Positions 15,912-26,537 are shown, counted from the stretch's first letter. The stretch: 52,682 nucleotides of DNA from Nitrosopumilus sp. (GCF_025699255.1 NZ_JAILWA010000009.1:1-52682), one strand, 5' to 3'. Notes: generated from the sequence alone by a model not told the origin. Translations and numbers: made by a program.

Positions 15912-17498
15912 TTATTTTATTTGATTTTTTCTTATTGTTCGATTATACATTACACCGAATCTATGAGTTTCATCTCGAGCATACTGTAAAATTTTCAAAG
16001 AGGGTTTGTACTTTGGAATGACTACGGGGTTTTTAGTACTAGGTAAGAATATCTCTTCATTTTCTTTTGCCAATGAAACACAGGGCAAATCCAAACCAAG
16101 AGATTTCAAAGAATTCATCGCAGCACTAAGTTGCCCTTTTCCACCATCTATTACAACTAAATCAGGAAGTTCAGAATTTTCTTCCAATAATCTATAATAT
16201 CTTCTCTTAATGATTTCCCCAATCATTGCAAAATCATCTCTACCAGAAATAGTTTTTATTTTGAATTTTCTATAGCCAGATTTATCAGGTATTCCTCCAA
16301 CAAATCTAGACATAGAACCAACAGCAAAATCTTGACCATGATTAGATATATCAAAACATTCTATGATATTAGGAATTACAGGTAAATTCAGAATCTCTTT
16401 TAATTCAACAAGGCCAGGATCACCACCCTTAGAATGAATTAATCTGATATTTTTTAAAAGTAAATTAACAATATCTTTTTTCTTTCCCTTACTGGGAACA
16501 AGAATAGTCACCTTAGAATTAGATTGTTCAGACAATAAGGATTCCAATAGTTTTTTATTTTCTGGAAGTTCACTCACAAAAATAAATTTAGGAATTTTAT
16601 GTGTAGAATAATATTGAAATAAAAAATTAGAAAATGTATTATCACCAACTAAATCAAAAAAATATTTGTCACTATCTCGAATAACCCCATTAATCATTCT
16701 AAAATTCATTACAACTGCTGATTGTTCTCTTATTCCAATGCCGAAATATTCTTCATCGGAGTTTTCAACATATTCCATTTTTTGTTTCGTCTGAAGACTA
16801 CCAAGCCTAATCAAAGTGTCACGAATGTCTTTTGCACGCTCAAATTGTTGCAATTTTGCTGCCTGATGCATTTCTTCTTCTAATTTTTTAGTGAATACTT
16901 TTGTTTGATTTTTACCTTTTAAGACATCTTCAAGTGCTACAACATGTTTAGGATACCTTTCCTGAGCATCTTTAAATTCACAGGGACCTTCACAGTTTCC
17001 TAGATGATACTCTAGACAAACTTTTTTTGGAAGAGTTTTACAGATTCTGATTTGGAAAGCTTTTCTCAAAGTTCCAATTGTGAGTAATTTTGAACTGCCT
17101 TGAGTAAAAGGACCATATGTTTTTCCTTTTCCCAAAAATTTTCCATCACGAGTTCTACGTGAAACCAAAAGTCTAGGATATTTTTCATCAGAAATTCTGA
17201 GATACGTGTATCTTTGTTGATCTTTTAATTCAATATTGAATCGTGGACGATATTTTTTGATCATGTTTGATTCTAAAAGAAAAGCCTCGCTTTCATTGTC
17301 AGTCAAAACAAATTCAATGTCAGAAATATTTTCAACTAGTTTTTGAGTTTTATAATTTTGATTTTTATTGAAATATGATCTAACTCGATTTTTCAGATTT
17401 TTTGCTTTTCCAATATAGATGATCTTTCTATCAACATCTTTCATAAGATAAATACCGGGATCAGTAGGAATCGTGATTTTAGATATATCAAAAGTCAT
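15912..17498 (-). CDS. uvrC: UvrC excinuclease subunit without C-terminal HhH domain
   Basis: The 528-residue protein has the GIY-YIG nuclease (GIYLMKDVDRKIIYIGKAKN), the ESEAFLLE acidic motif, a Cys cluster (CKTLPKKVCLEYHLGNCEGPC pattern, about 150-170), a UVR segment (FERAKDIRDTLI), and the RNase H-like second nuclease (ECFDISNHGQ, VVIDGGKGQL, RDETHRFG). It ends at RTIRKNQIK, exactly where the (HhH)2 DNA-binding domain of bacterial UvrC should start, and the cupredoxin gene follows with no room for it. UvrC makes the two incisions in nucleotide excision repair. It overlaps uvrA by an ATGA. Confidence 0.93.
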   Translation of the reverse strand: MTFDISKITIPTDPGIYLMKDVDRKIIYIGKAKNLKNRVRSYFNKNQNYKTQKLVENISDIEFVLTDNESEAFLLESNMIKKYRPRFNIELKDQQRYTYLRISDEKYPRLLVSRRTRDGKFLGKGKTYGPFTQGSSKLLTIGTLRKAFQIRICKTLPKKVCLEYHLGNCEGPCEFKDAQERYPKHVVALEDVLKGKNQTKVFTKKLEEEMHQAAKLQQFERAKDIRDTLIRLGSLQTKQKMEYVENSDEEYFGIGIREQSAVVMNFRMINGVIRDSDKYFFDLVGDNTFSNFLFQYYSTHKIPKFIFVSELPENKKLLESLLSEQSNSKVTILVPSKGKKKDIVNLLLKNIRLIHSKGGDPGLVELKEILNLPVIPNIIECFDISNHGQDFAVGSMSRFVGGIPDKSGYRKFKIKTISGRDDFAMIGEIIKRRYYRLLEENSELPDLVVIDGGKGQLSAAMNSLKSLGLDLPCVSLAKENEEIFLPSTKNPVVIPKYKPSLKILQYARDETHRFGVMYNRTIRKNQIK

Positions 17499-20314
17499 TT
17501 TTTTAACAATTTTTTCAAATATTTTCCAGTATAACTTCCAGGGGCCTTAGAAATCTCTTTAGGAGTACCAGTAGATACTACTTTTCCTCCTTCATCACCA
17601 CCTTCAGGACCTAGATCAATTAACCAATCAGAATTTTTGATTACATCCATGTTATGCTCAATAACTACAACAGTATTTCCCAGATTTACCAATCTATTTA
17701 ACACATCCAATAGTTTTTGAACATCTGCAAAATGCAAGCCGGTGGTAGGCTCATCTAAAATATACAATGTTTTTCCAGTACCTCTTTTAGATAATTCAGA
17801 TGCAAGTTTTACTCTTTGGGCTTCACCTCCAGACAAGGTTGTAGAAGATTGTCCTAGTTTGATATAACCCAATCCAACATCAAATACCGTTTGTAATTTA
17901 CGTTTTATTGAAGGAATGTTTTCAAATAAATTTAACGCCTCATAAACAGTCATATCTAAAACATCAGAAATATTTTTTCCTTTATACAATACAGACAATG
18001 TTTCAGTATTGTATCTCTTACCCTTACATTCATCACACTTTACATAGACATCAGACAAAAATTGCATCTCAATTTGTTTAACTCCATCTCCATCACATGC
18101 AAAACATCTACCATCGGGCACATTGAAAGAGAATTGTCCAGGTGCATATCCACGTTCTTTTGATAAAGCAGTATTTGCATATAATTCTCTAATCGGAGTG
18201 AAAGCTCCTATGTAGGTAGCAGGGTTTGAACGAGGTGTTCGTCCAATTGGAGATTGATCAATTGCAATAACCTTATCGATGTTTTCCAATCCCAGTATTT
18301 CTTTGTGCATTCCTGGACGAATGTTTGATTTATAGAAATGATTTTCTAGAGATTTTAACAAGATGTCATTTATCAAAGTAGATTTACCTGAACCAGATAC
18401 ACCAGTAACTGAAACAAAAAGCCCTAGAGGAATTTCAACATCTATATCTTTTAAATTATTTTCAGATGCTTTTCTGATAACAAGTGAACCTGAACGATTA
18501 CGAATTTTATCTTGTAAATTGATTAAAGAGTTGTCTTTAAGATATTTGCCTGTAACGGATTTGTTGTTTTGAAGAATTTGATTTACTGTACCCTCAAAAA
18601 CAACATTTCCCCCATGAACACCAGCACCAGGACCCAAATCCACCATCCAGTCTGAATTTCGTATAACTTCTTCGTCATGCTCTACAACTATTACTGTATT
18701 TCCAAGATTTCGTAGTTTATTTAGCGTTTTAATGAGTCGAGTATTATCTCTTTGATGTAATCCAATTGTAGGCTCATCTAAAACATACAAAACACCAGTC
18801 AAATTAGAACCAATCTGTGTAGCTAAACGAATTCTTTGAGACTCACCACCAGACAAGGTTGAACTTAATCTGTTTAATGTCAGATAATTCAATCCAACAT
18901 TCATCAAAAATTCAAGGCGTTCCTTGATTTCTTTTAAAACATCTCGTGCAATGTATTGTTCATTCTCTGTTAGTTTTAAAGATGAGAAAAAATCATAACA
19001 ATGATCAATAGACATATCACAAACATCCATGATGCCTTTTTCATTGATTTTTACAGAAAGAGATTCTGGTTTCAGTTTTTTACCATTACATACATTGCAA
19101 GGAGTATCTCTCATGAATTGTTTTAGCCATTCTCGTTTAGATTCAGAATCAGTTTCCATAAAAGTACGCTGAAGATTAGATAAAACACCTTCAAACGTAT
19201 TTGTAGATTGCCATGAAGAATCACCAGATTTTGAACGATATGTGAAATCAATGAGATCGTCAGTACCATGCAAAATAATTTGCAAGTGTTTAGATTTTAT
19301 TTTATCAAAAGGAGTCATTAAATCAAATCCAAATTTTTTCCCAACTGCTCTTAATGCTTGTCGTCTAAATGCAGAAAATCTACCACTCCAAGGAACAATG
19401 GCTCCATCCAAAATAGATTTGGATTTATCAGGAATTACCAAATCGGCATCAAACTCCATCTTGACACCCAAACCATTACATGTTTTACACATTCCAAAAG
19501 GAGAATTAAACGAAAAAGATCGAGGTTCTAATTCACCTACAGTTAACCCACAGTAAGGACAAGCATTGTTTTGTGAAAATATTTTTTCAGATTTTTCACT
19601 TGCAATCATTACATCACCTTTAGATGCTTTTATGGAAGTTTGTATGGCTTCAAAAAGCCTAGATCTTTCAGATTTTTCAGTCGTTATCCTATCAACTACA
19701 ATCTCAATATTGTGCCATTTTTGCCTATCAAGAGGAGGAATTTCTTCATCTAGGCTCAAAATTTCTCCATTTAGACGTATTCTAGAATAACCATCTTTTT
19801 TGATTTGCTCAAATAATTTTTCATATGTGCCTTTTTTTCTCTGAACAATAGGTGCTAAAACAAGTATTTTTTTACCAGAAAAGTCTTTGAGGACAGAATC
19901 ACATATTCTTTCCACAGATTGGGTCGAAACTTTACGTCCACAATTTGTACAATAAGGAATTCCAATTCGGGCAAACAGTAATCTCATGTAATCATATATT
20001 TCAGTAGTAGTGCCAACAGTAGAACGTGGATTTTTACTAGTTGTTTTTTGTTGAATTGATATGGCAGGAGAAAGACCTTCAATTGAATCTACATCTGGTT
20101 TGTCCATCATCTCTAAAAATTGCCGAGCATATGCAGAAAGAGATTCTACATATCTTCTCTGTCCTTCAGCATAAATTGTGTCAAAAGCTAATGTAGATTT
20201 TCCAGAACCAGATAAACCACTGATAACAACTAGTTTATTTTTTGGAATATCTATATCTAAATTTTTTAAATTATGATGGCGTGCTCCGCGAATTTTTAAT
20301 TTATTTTCTGTCAT
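17495..20314 (-). CDS. uvrA: UvrA excinuclease ATPase subunit
   Basis: The protein (939 residues from the ATG) is a full double ABC ATPase: Walker [13 protein letters not shown] and [13 protein letters not shown], two LSGGE signatures ([14 protein letters not shown] and [14 protein letters not shown]), and DEPTIGLH / DEPTTGLH. Zinc sites are CPYCG...CKTCNG and CFACDGDG...CDECKGKRY; a CTNCG motif is also present. UvrA dimers find bulky DNA damage and load UvrB. I choose the ATG at 20314, with AGGAGA upstream, over an in-frame TTG at 20326. It overlaps the uvrB end by 14 bases. The set is bacterial in type and is known from mesophilic archaea by ancient transfer. Confidence 0.95.
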   Translation of the reverse strand: MTENKLKIRGARHHNLKNLDIDIPKNKLVVISGLSGSGKSTLAFDTIYAEGQRRYVESLSAYARQFLEMMDKPDVDSIEGLSPAISIQQKTTSKNPRSTVGTTTEIYDYMRLLFARIGIPYCTNCGRKVSTQSVERICDSVLKDFSGKKILVLAPIVQRKKGTYEKLFEQIKKDGYSRIRLNGEILSLDEEIPPLDRQKWHNIEIVVDRITTEKSERSRLFEAIQTSIKASKGDVMIASEKSEKIFSQNNACPYCGLTVGELEPRSFSFNSPFGMCKTCNGLGVKMEFDADLVIPDKSKSILDGAIVPWSGRFSAFRRQALRAVGKKFGFDLMTPFDKIKSKHLQIILHGTDDLIDFTYRSKSGDSSWQSTNTFEGVLSNLQRTFMETDSESKREWLKQFMRDTPCNVCNGKKLKPESLSVKINEKGIMDVCDMSIDHCYDFFSSLKLTENEQYIARDVLKEIKERLEFLMNVGLNYLTLNRLSSTLSGGESQRIRLATQIGSNLTGVLYVLDEPTIGLHQRDNTRLIKTLNKLRNLGNTVIVVEHDEEVIRNSDWMVDLGPGAGVHGGNVVFEGTVNQILQNNKSVTGKYLKDNSLINLQDKIRNRSGSLVIRKASENNLKDIDVEIPLGLFVSVTGVSGSGKSTLINDILLKSLENHFYKSNIRPGMHKEILGLENIDKVIAIDQSPIGRTPRSNPATYIGAFTPIRELYANTALSKERGYAPGQFSFNVPDGRCFACDGDGVKQIEMQFLSDVYVKCDECKGKRYNTETLSVLYKGKNISDVLDMTVYEALNLFENIPSIKRKLQTVFDVGLGYIKLGQSSTTLSGGEAQRVKLASELSKRGTGKTLYILDEPTTGLHFADVQKLLDVLNRLVNLGNTVVVIEHNMDVIKNSDWLIDLGPEGGDEGGKVVSTGTPKEISKAPGSYTGKYLKKLLKK

Positions 20315-22253
20315 TTTTAAATTCAATCTCCTTTTCGATTCTTTTTATTCTATCTCTGCATTCTATTGCACGTTCAAAATCTAGATCTTCAGAATATTTT
20401 TTCATTTGTGCATCCAAATCAATAATTTCTGATGCAAGATCATGGACAGATTTTAATTTTGAATCATCTAGAGAAACTTCTTGAATAGGAACAGATTTGA
20501 TTATAGTTTTTGGAACAATGTTGTGTTTTTTGTTATATTGAATTTGTTTTTCTCTACGTCGTTTAGTCTCATTCATAGCATTTTTCATAGATTCTGTAGT
20601 ATTATCAGCATACATAATTACAGTTCCATTTGAATTTCTAGCAGCACGACCACAAGTTTGAATCAAACTAGTAAAATTTCTAAGAAATCCTTCTTTATCT
20701 GCATCTAAAATTGCAACTAAAGAAACTTCAGGAATATCAAGACCTTCCCGGAGAAGATTAATTCCAACTAATACATCAAATTCTCCCAAACGTAACTGTC
20801 TAATAATTTCAGTTCTCTGAAAACCTTCAATTTCAGAATGCATGTATCTGACTCTAACTTGCTTTTTTGATAGATATTCAGCTAAATCCTCAGCCATTCT
20901 TTTTGTTAAAGTTGTGACTAAAACACGTTCATTTCTAGTAGTTCGTTTGTTAATTTCTAGGATTAAATCATCCATCTGATCTTTTGTAGATTTTATTTCG
21001 ACTAAAGGATCTAATAACCCAGTAGGCCTTACCAGTTGTTCAATTATTTGAGATGAGGTTTTTTTCTCATATTCTGAAGGAGTTGCAGAAACAAAGATGG
21101 TATTTTGAATATATTTTTCAAACTCTTCGAATTTCAAGGGCCTATTATCAAATGCGCTAGGTAATCTGAATCCATATGTTACTAGTTCATTTTTCCTAGA
21201 GTGATCACCTTTGTACATACCATGTAATTGAGGCAGTGTAACGTGTGATTCATCTATAACTAAAAGATAATCATCTCCAAAAAAATCCATTAAACAAAAT
21301 GCTTTTTCTCCAGCTTTTCGTCCATCAAAGTGTCTAGAATAATTTTCAATCCCAGAGCAATATCCCAATTCCTCAATCATTTCTAAATCATAGTTTGTTC
21401 GCATTTCAAGTCTTTGTTTTTCTAATTCATTTAATTCGGGTAGACGTTGTCCTAATTCTTTTCTAATAGATTTTACAGCTTTTTCACGAACGTCTTTTGC
21501 AATCAGGTAATGTTTTGCGGGAAATATTTTCATTTGTGATAGTATCTTTTTTTCTTTTAATGAAACATGATCTAACAAAGTAATTTTTTCTACTTCATCA
21601 CCAAATAGAGATATTCGAACTAAATCTTCAGAATATGCAGGAGTGATGTCAATAGTATCACCTTTTACTCTAAAATTTCCAGGGGCAACTTCAGTATCAT
21701 TTCTTTCATAGCGGGCATCAATTAACCTACGAATTATTTCATTTCTTTTAATTTCATCACCAGTGTTAATTGTAATTGCCAAGTCTTCCCAATCTTTTGG
21801 ATTACCAAGAGAATAGATACAAGAAACAGTAGACACGATGATGGTAGGTTCTCCTGAAAGCAACATTGCAGTTGCTTCTAATCTTAGCTTTTCAATTTTT
21901 TCATTGATTTGGGTATCTTTTTCGATATATGTGTCGGTTTGAGGAAGATAGCTTTCAGGTTGATAATAATCATAATAAGAAACAAAATATCCAACATTGT
22001 TTTTTGGAAAAAATTGTTTTAATTCTGAATAGAGTTGAGCCGCTAAAGTTTTGTTATGAGAAATTACAAGTGTATTTTTACCAGTTTTTGCAATAACATT
22101 TGCAACAGAAAAGGTTTTTCCACTTCCAGTAACACCCAACAAAGTCTGAACAGTTCCTTTCTGTACACCTTTTATGAGAGCATCAATTGCTTGGGGCTGA
22201 TCTCCTGTAGGAGCATATTCAGATTCCAATTCAAATGTAGAGGTTTGTTCCAA
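20301..22253 (-). CDS. uvrB: UvrB excinuclease helicase subunit
   Basis: UvrB is recognised by the start FELESEYAPTGDQPQAIDAL, Walker A LGVTGSGKTFSVANV, the damage beta-hairpin YYDYYQPESYLPQTDTYIEK, DESHVTLPQL, and the C-terminal UVR domain (DLDFERAIECRDRIKRIEKE) that contacts UvrC. The frame runs back to 22319, but the extra residues do not look like UvrB. A TTG at 22253 gives a normal N-terminus and lies about 28 bases after a TATA-like CTATAAG, with GGGGGA between. First gene of the uvrB-uvrA-uvrC operon. Confidence 0.93.
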   Translation of the reverse strand: MEQTSTFELESEYAPTGDQPQAIDALIKGVQKGTVQTLLGVTGSGKTFSVANVIAKTGKNTLVISHNKTLAAQLYSELKQFFPKNNVGYFVSYYDYYQPESYLPQTDTYIEKDTQINEKIEKLRLEATAMLLSGEPTIIVSTVSCIYSLGNPKDWEDLAITINTGDEIKRNEIIRRLIDARYERNDTEVAPGNFRVKGDTIDITPAYSEDLVRISLFGDEVEKITLLDHVSLKEKKILSQMKIFPAKHYLIAKDVREKAVKSIRKELGQRLPELNELEKQRLEMRTNYDLEMIEELGYCSGIENYSRHFDGRKAGEKAFCLMDFFGDDYLLVIDESHVTLPQLHGMYKGDHSRKNELVTYGFRLPSAFDNRPLKFEEFEKYIQNTIFVSATPSEYEKKTSSQIIEQLVRPTGLLDPLVEIKSTKDQMDDLILEINKRTTRNERVLVTTLTKRMAEDLAEYLSKKQVRVRYMHSEIEGFQRTEIIRQLRLGEFDVLVGINLLREGLDIPEVSLVAILDADKEGFLRNFTSLIQTCGRAARNSNGTVIMYADNTTESMKNAMNETKRRREKQIQYNKKHNIVPKTIIKSVPIQEVSLDDSKLKSVHDLASEIIDLDAQMKKYSEDLDFERAIECRDRIKRIEKEIEFKNDRK

Positions 22254-22385
22254 CAGAAATAATCCCCCAAAACTGAACTTATAGCTAACGCTTACACAAT
22301 TAAGACTACAAGTAAACATAGTACTAAATTTGGGAAATTAGATATTATTTTAAATCTACATTCTAAAAAATAAAAAGTGCTCAAA

Positions 22386-22523
22386 ATGGACGAGGATGTA
22401 GATAAAGAACTTAGAGAAACAGAGCAGGAAATTATGATAGAATTAAAACTCAAAACAAACGAATTTCTTAAAAAATTCAAAGAACATGCAAACAAGAACA
22501 GAGTAAAGATGGATAATATCTAA
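22386..22523 (+). CDS. 45-residue charged helical protein
   Basis: MDEDVDKELRETEQEIMIEL leads into a Lys-rich amphipathic helix and ends KMDNI. It is divergent from uvrB with 132 bases between the starts. Heptad spacing suggests a coiled coil. No family recognised. Confidence 0.45.
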   Translation: MDEDVDKELRETEQEIMIELKLKTNEFLKKFKEHANKNRVKMDNI

Positions 22524-22535
22524 ATCAAATAAAAA

Positions 22536-23168
22536 TTACCAAACAGGCTCATCAATCATTTTCAAACCATTCTCAGTTACCTCAAAGCCCATAATTTTCA
22601 AAGTACTTAATGCAGAAGGAGAATTTCTCTTTAGTATTTTTTGTGCAAGAGTCATTCTATCTGCAGATCTCATGTGTTGTCCGATTTTGTATTTTCCATG
22701 AAGAGTTTGAGGGATTACTTTGATGACACTTACAGCATCTAAAACACGCATATCAGATTGAATTGGGTCATATTGTCCTTCAGGTTGATATTTTTTCATT
22801 AATCCATTTAGTGCAAGAGTTTTTTCATTTCTATCAGATACAAGAATTCCTTCGCCTTTTATTACAACACTGATGTATAATGTATCTGCAAGAGAGGCGT
22901 TGTGTGGATCCTCAAAATAAGAAGGCAGGAATTCTAATTCTCTATCAGCTTCAAATCCAACTTTATTTATTCTAGATATATTTTCTAATTTTTCGCCTCT
23001 TACATGAGAATGCATGTAAATTGCATCATTTAAAAAAACAAAGTTCATAGGAATTATCTGAGGATATCCATTCTCATCTAAACTTGCTAAACGTCCAACA
23101 TGTTCCTCATTCAAAAATTCTTTAATTTTTTCATAAGATTTGATTTGAAGGACACCTGTTAGTTGCAT
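22536..23168 (-). CDS. Pyridoxamine 5'-phosphate oxidase-like flavin/F420-binding protein
   Basis: The 210-residue protein shows the split-barrel pattern: EFLNEEHVGRLASLDENGYP, IIPMNFVFLNDAIYMHSHVR, GEKLENISRINKVGFEADRE, and SVVIKGEGILVSD. This matches the NimA / PPOX-like group that binds FMN or F420 and reduces small substrates. The C-terminal extension (about 150-210) is helical and specific to its group. It converges on the small plus-strand gene at 22386. Confidence 0.78.
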   Translation of the reverse strand: MQLTGVLQIKSYEKIKEFLNEEHVGRLASLDENGYPQIIPMNFVFLNDAIYMHSHVRGEKLENISRINKVGFEADRELEFLPSYFEDPHNASLADTLYISVVIKGEGILVSDRNEKTLALNGLMKKYQPEGQYDPIQSDMRVLDAVSVIKVIPQTLHGKYKIGQHMRSADRMTLAQKILKRNSPSALSTLKIMGFEVTENGLKMIDEPVW

Positions 23169-23244
23169 AAAGTAATGGAATCAAATAATATTATAAATCC
23201 AGAGTATAGAAACTTCTAAAATACAACAAAAATAAAAAAGTATA

Positions 23245-23463
23245 ATGAATGATCCATATCTAAATGAATTACGAGAAGATTTTGAGGCATATACTAGTCA
23301 ACTAAAAAAATTAAAAAAGAAATTATTAAAAGCAAATTCTTCAGAAACGCAGGCAAAAATTATCAAACAAATAGATTCGATAGCAACTAAGATGGAGAAC
23401 AATCAAAAACAAACAGTAAAGGTTACAAAGTCCAGAATAAAGGAAAGAAAAACAAAAAAATAG
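23245..23463 (+). CDS. 72-residue basic coiled-coil protein
   Basis: MNDPYLNELREDFEAYTSQL begins a Lys-rich coiled coil (QLKKLKKKLLKANSSETQAK) that continues to KSRIKERKTKK. No domain is recognised. The basic end could touch nucleic acid. It is divergent from the PPOX-like gene. Confidence 0.55.
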   Translation: MNDPYLNELREDFEAYTSQLKKLKKKLLKANSSETQAKIIKQIDSIATKMENNQKQTVKVTKSRIKERKTKK

Positions 23464-23465
23464 AA

Positions 23466-23558
23466 TTATTCCTCTTCGTCTAATTCTTTAGCCATTGCCT
23501 GAATTTCTAAAATCCTACATTCTAAATCATCGCATTCTGTTTTGAATTCATTGGTCAT
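23466..23558 (-). CDS. 30-residue acidic mini-protein
   Basis: The ORF MTNEFKTECDDLECRILEIQ AMAKELDEEE is fully helical and acidic. It faces the basic coiled-coil gene with two bases between stops. The even heptads and charge make it a possible partner of that protein, but it could also be chance. Confidence 0.35.
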   Translation of the reverse strand: MTNEFKTECDDLECRILEIQAMAKELDEEE

Positions 23559-23672
23559 AGATTCCAATCACCAAAATTATCAAAAGCAATAAACATTCTA
23601 AAACTTGACTTTTTTCATCCAAATTCTTCATTAATCTAAATTGCTAAATTTAGGAGAAATTAATAGAAGAAA

Positions 23673-24086
23673 ATGAATGAAATTGATGAAGAACGAGAAG
23701 AGGCAACAGAAATAGTTTTGAATATTCTAGAAGAATGGGGTTCAGAATCAAAATTCATTTGGTTTAGGGAATTACATAGAATTACAGACATCGATAAAGG
23801 ATTACTCAGAAATATCCTAAATGAATTAAAAAAATCAAAAGAAGTCAAAGAAATGCATGGAACAAACAATAGAATATTTTTTTGTCTCAGAAAATATTAC
23901 ATAAAATGTAGGGATGTAGAATTTCGCTTTAAAGGTAAAGAGATTATGTTAAGAGACGGCAGTAAAACAAAAATCATACAAGGTTCAACAAATGCCACCG
24001 AACGTACTAGAAAAAGATTAGAGAAACAAAAAAACAAACGCAGGGCAAAATCTTTTACAAAGAAAAAAAGACCACATAAATCATAA
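23673..24086 (+). CDS. Winged-helix-like protein with basic tail
   Basis: The 137-residue protein has an N-terminal HTH-like part (about 8-75: VLNILEEWGSESKFIWFREL, TDIDKGLLRNILNELKKSKE), a strand-rich middle (IKCRDVEFRFKGKEIMLRDG) and a Lys/Arg tail from about 110 (RKRLEKQKNKRRAKSFTKKK). This suggests a DNA- or RNA-binding protein. It runs into the opposite-strand gene at 24081 with a 6-base overlap. Confidence 0.55.
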   Translation: MNEIDEEREEATEIVLNILEEWGSESKFIWFRELHRITDIDKGLLRNILNELKKSKEVKEMHGTNNRIFFCLRKYYIKCRDVEFRFKGKEIMLRDGSKTKIIQGSTNATERTRKRLEKQKNKRRAKSFTKKKRPHKS

Positions 24087-24314
24087 TGAATCTTCAGCTT
24101 GTCGTCGAGTAAAATTAGATTCGGCTCGTTTTAGTTTCGCAGATTCAGCAACATCCTCAGTCATATCATACAAATTATGAAGTTCCATATCAGGAATTAA
24201 TTCGTCCTCTTTTTCATCTTCTAAATCATATTCTAAATTTGCCAAAATTTCCACATTTTCTTCTAAAATATCCAGACATTTTTTTACTGATTCAGGGAGG
24301 TCGTCATCCATCAT
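24081..24314 (-). CDS. 77-residue acidic protein
   Basis: The protein begins MMDDDLPESVKKCLDILEEN, continues LEYDLEDEKEDELIPDMELH, and ends with a basic helix (AKLKRAESNFTRRQAEDSL). The acidic first part and basic tail are clear; no family is recognised. It converges on the gene at 23673. Confidence 0.55.
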   Translation of the reverse strand: MMDDDLPESVKKCLDILEENVEILANLEYDLEDEKEDELIPDMELHNLYDMTEDVAESAKLKRAESNFTRRQAEDSL

Positions 24315-24370
24315 ACATAGAATATCTTAGTGGTCTAAATGATTTGCTGTATGTTATTGTAAAGAACGTC

Positions 24371-25477
24371 TTATTGTTTGGCTTTTTCACGTAATGCAGG
24401 CATTACATGACTGGCAAATTTATCAATAGAGCCAAAGTAATTTTTACCCCAGAATCTGATTACGAAGTGATTAACACCAGCATCCATGAATCGTTCAAAT
24501 GTTGGAATCATATCTTCAGGAGTTCCAACTGCAGTAGATGAACGAGCAACAGGATCAGGGATTTTTGTTGCAGCTTCTCTCATCTTTACAATCCAACTTT
24601 GATCAGACATTGAATATTCTGTAAAGTATTTTACAAAATCAAATCCTTCAATTTCTTTTAATCCATGAACCCTCAAAACTTCAGGCTTGAACAAACTAAC
24701 TTTTACAGCCTCTTTCATTTTAGCCCAAGAAGCTTCTGCATCATCAGAGAAATAAACATCAATGTCCAGTGCAAACTGGAAATTATCTTTTTCCTCTTGG
24801 GTTCTGTTATTAGTATCCATTGAAACTTCGATTTGTTTTTTATGATCTTCGAAAAGCTCAGGAGTATAACCTATAGGCAACCAACCATCACCAAGTTTTC
24901 CAGTTAATGCAAGAGTACGTTTACCACCAGATGCCATGTATGTAGGAGGACGTGGTTTTCTAATTGGAGGAGCTTGTAAACATGCTCCTTCTAGCTGATA
25001 ATATTTTCCCTTATAATCAACAGTGTTATCAGGTGTTGATTGATATAAAGTATGAATAGTTTCAATTTGTTCTTCCCATTTTGAAACTGGTTTTTCAAAT
25101 GGAATACAAAACTCTTTTAGATTTTGAGCTTCACCTGCACCAATTCCCAAGATAGCCCTGCCTTTAGACACTCTATCAAGAGTAATTGCAGCTAAAGCAA
25201 TGTTGGAAGGATGTCTTCGTATGGCATCAGTGACACAAGTTCCTAATTCTACATTATTAGTAACAGCTGCAATTGCAGATAACATAACCCATGGATCAAG
25301 AACTGTGGCATTTTTCCATTGTGGAACATTTGTGTGGTCCATATAGAAAATTGAATCATAACCAGTTTTATCAGCAAGCATACATGCAGTCAAGATTTGG
25401 TCTTCTGTGTAGCCAGCCCTTGCAACATTTAGGCCGTTTTGAATTCCAAATTTTATTTTTTTATCGCTCAAGTACAT
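24371..25477 (-). CDS. LLM-class (F420-type) oxidoreductase
   Basis: The 368-residue TIM-barrel protein has luciferase-like marks: FGIQNGLNVARAGYTEDQIL, ADKTGYDSIFYMDHTNVPQW, VELGTCVTDAIRRHPSNIAL, and GRAILGIGAGEAQNLKEFCI. The VTDAIRRHP stretch resembles the cofactor-binding region of F420-dependent dehydrogenases and of methylene-tetrahydromethanopterin reductase. Thaumarchaeota make F420, and this is a likely user. The substrate is not readable. It sits downstream of the iron alcohol dehydrogenase on the same strand after 93 bases. Confidence 0.82.
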   Translation of the reverse strand: MYLSDKKIKFGIQNGLNVARAGYTEDQILTACMLADKTGYDSIFYMDHTNVPQWKNATVLDPWVMLSAIAAVTNNVELGTCVTDAIRRHPSNIALAAITLDRVSKGRAILGIGAGEAQNLKEFCIPFEKPVSKWEEQIETIHTLYQSTPDNTVDYKGKYYQLEGACLQAPPIRKPRPPTYMASGGKRTLALTGKLGDGWLPIGYTPELFEDHKKQIEVSMDTNNRTQEEKDNFQFALDIDVYFSDDAEASWAKMKEAVKVSLFKPEVLRVHGLKEIEGFDFVKYFTEYSMSDQSWIVKMREAATKIPDPVARSSTAVGTPEDMIPTFERFMDAGVNHFVIRFWGKNYFGSIDKFASHVMPALREKAKQ

Positions 25478-25570
25478 GTACGTCAGAGTATTAGAATAAA
25501 AAGTTTAATCAAGCTGCCAATTTCGCAGTTTATCAAGAAAATAGAAAAAAAGTAAAAAATATTAGATTTT

Positions 25571-26515
25571 TTACAAATTACCTGCTTTGATATCTTCAAG
25601 ACATTTTACAACATCTTCTTTAGATATCGGAATTGGGTTTGGATCTAAATGACCTTTATCTGTCATGACAGTATCAGCAGCTTCAGAAACATCGGCTTTG
25701 AGTTCTAATTTATCAAATCCAAGTTTGTCCATTGCTTCTTTGAATCTATCATAGAAGATTGATTTGTTATGTTTGTGTGCCACGGTAGTACAAGATGACA
25801 AGGAATAGCCATGAGGTACACCTTCATTTGAGAACACATAGGACAATGCATGTCCAAGAGTTGTAGAACAATTACCAAATCCCATTCCAGAAAGCATTGA
25901 TCCATAAGGATAGTTTTCTGGTTTGTCATTCATAATTGCATCATAAAGAATCTCAAATGCTTGCTTACACAGAGTTCTAGTCAAGTCATTACCGAGTTTA
26001 CTATCATAGCCTTCGGTTGCTTGAGCACATGCATCACATACAGAATTTTTAATGACTTGTTCAGGAGTTCCATCCATAAAATATGAATCAACTACTGCCA
26101 TGTCAGCTAAGAATCTGTCTTCACGTAACAATTTCTTTTTACCATCAAATTTGAGAACACAATAAGTTGTCATTTCAGCTCCGGTTCCAAAGGTTGTAGG
26201 AATTAAGATCTTATCTTTTTTCATCTCAGGTGCAGCATATTTTACTACATCCATAGAACTTCCACCACCGAGTCCAATCAAGACAGATGGATTTTTGTCT
26301 TTGAATTGTGAAATAACAGCATTGACATCATCAATTGATGGTTCAGGTTTTACTTGATCATACAGCATATAATCCTGAATTCCCATTCTTGCAATCCATT
26401 TGTCAGAAAGTTCTGGAGGAACCGTAGTGACAATTAATGCATTTTTAGGATATTCTGTTTCACCAAGTGCATTTTCTCCAAAGTTGATAACTTTTGGAAT
26501 GCGTACTGTTTGCAT
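25571..26515 (-). CDS. Iron-containing alcohol dehydrogenase, likely malonic/succinic semialdehyde reductase
   Basis: The 314-residue protein has the NAD(P)-binding GLGGGSSMDVVKYAA, IPTTFGTGAEMTTYCVL, and metal-binding CDACAQATEGY, TLGHALSYVF and EGVPHGYSLS, typical of group III iron alcohol dehydrogenases. In Nitrosopumilus maritimus an enzyme of this type works as malonic semialdehyde reductase (also active on succinic semialdehyde) in the 3-hydroxypropionate/4-hydroxybutyrate carbon-fixation cycle. The sequence here has the general look of that enzyme, but the substrate is not readable from motifs. The ATG lies about 26 bases from a TATA box shared with the divergent kinase gene. Confidence 0.83.
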   Translation of the reverse strand: MQTVRIPKVINFGENALGETEYPKNALIVTTVPPELSDKWIARMGIQDYMLYDQVKPEPSIDDVNAVISQFKDKNPSVLIGLGGGSSMDVVKYAAPEMKKDKILIPTTFGTGAEMTTYCVLKFDGKKKLLREDRFLADMAVVDSYFMDGTPEQVIKNSVCDACAQATEGYDSKLGNDLTRTLCKQAFEILYDAIMNDKPENYPYGSMLSGMGFGNCSTTLGHALSYVFSNEGVPHGYSLSSCTTVAHKHNKSIFYDRFKEAMDKLGFDKLELKADVSEAADTVMTDKGHLDPNPIPISKEDVVKCLEDIKAGNL

Positions 26516-26537
26516 AAATCAGAAGCATCATTGATTA

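Noticed and set aside
22292-22495. 67-codon Ser/Leu-rich minus-strand frame
   Set aside because: It lies opposite the plausible 45-residue gene at 22386 and has no start signal or domain.
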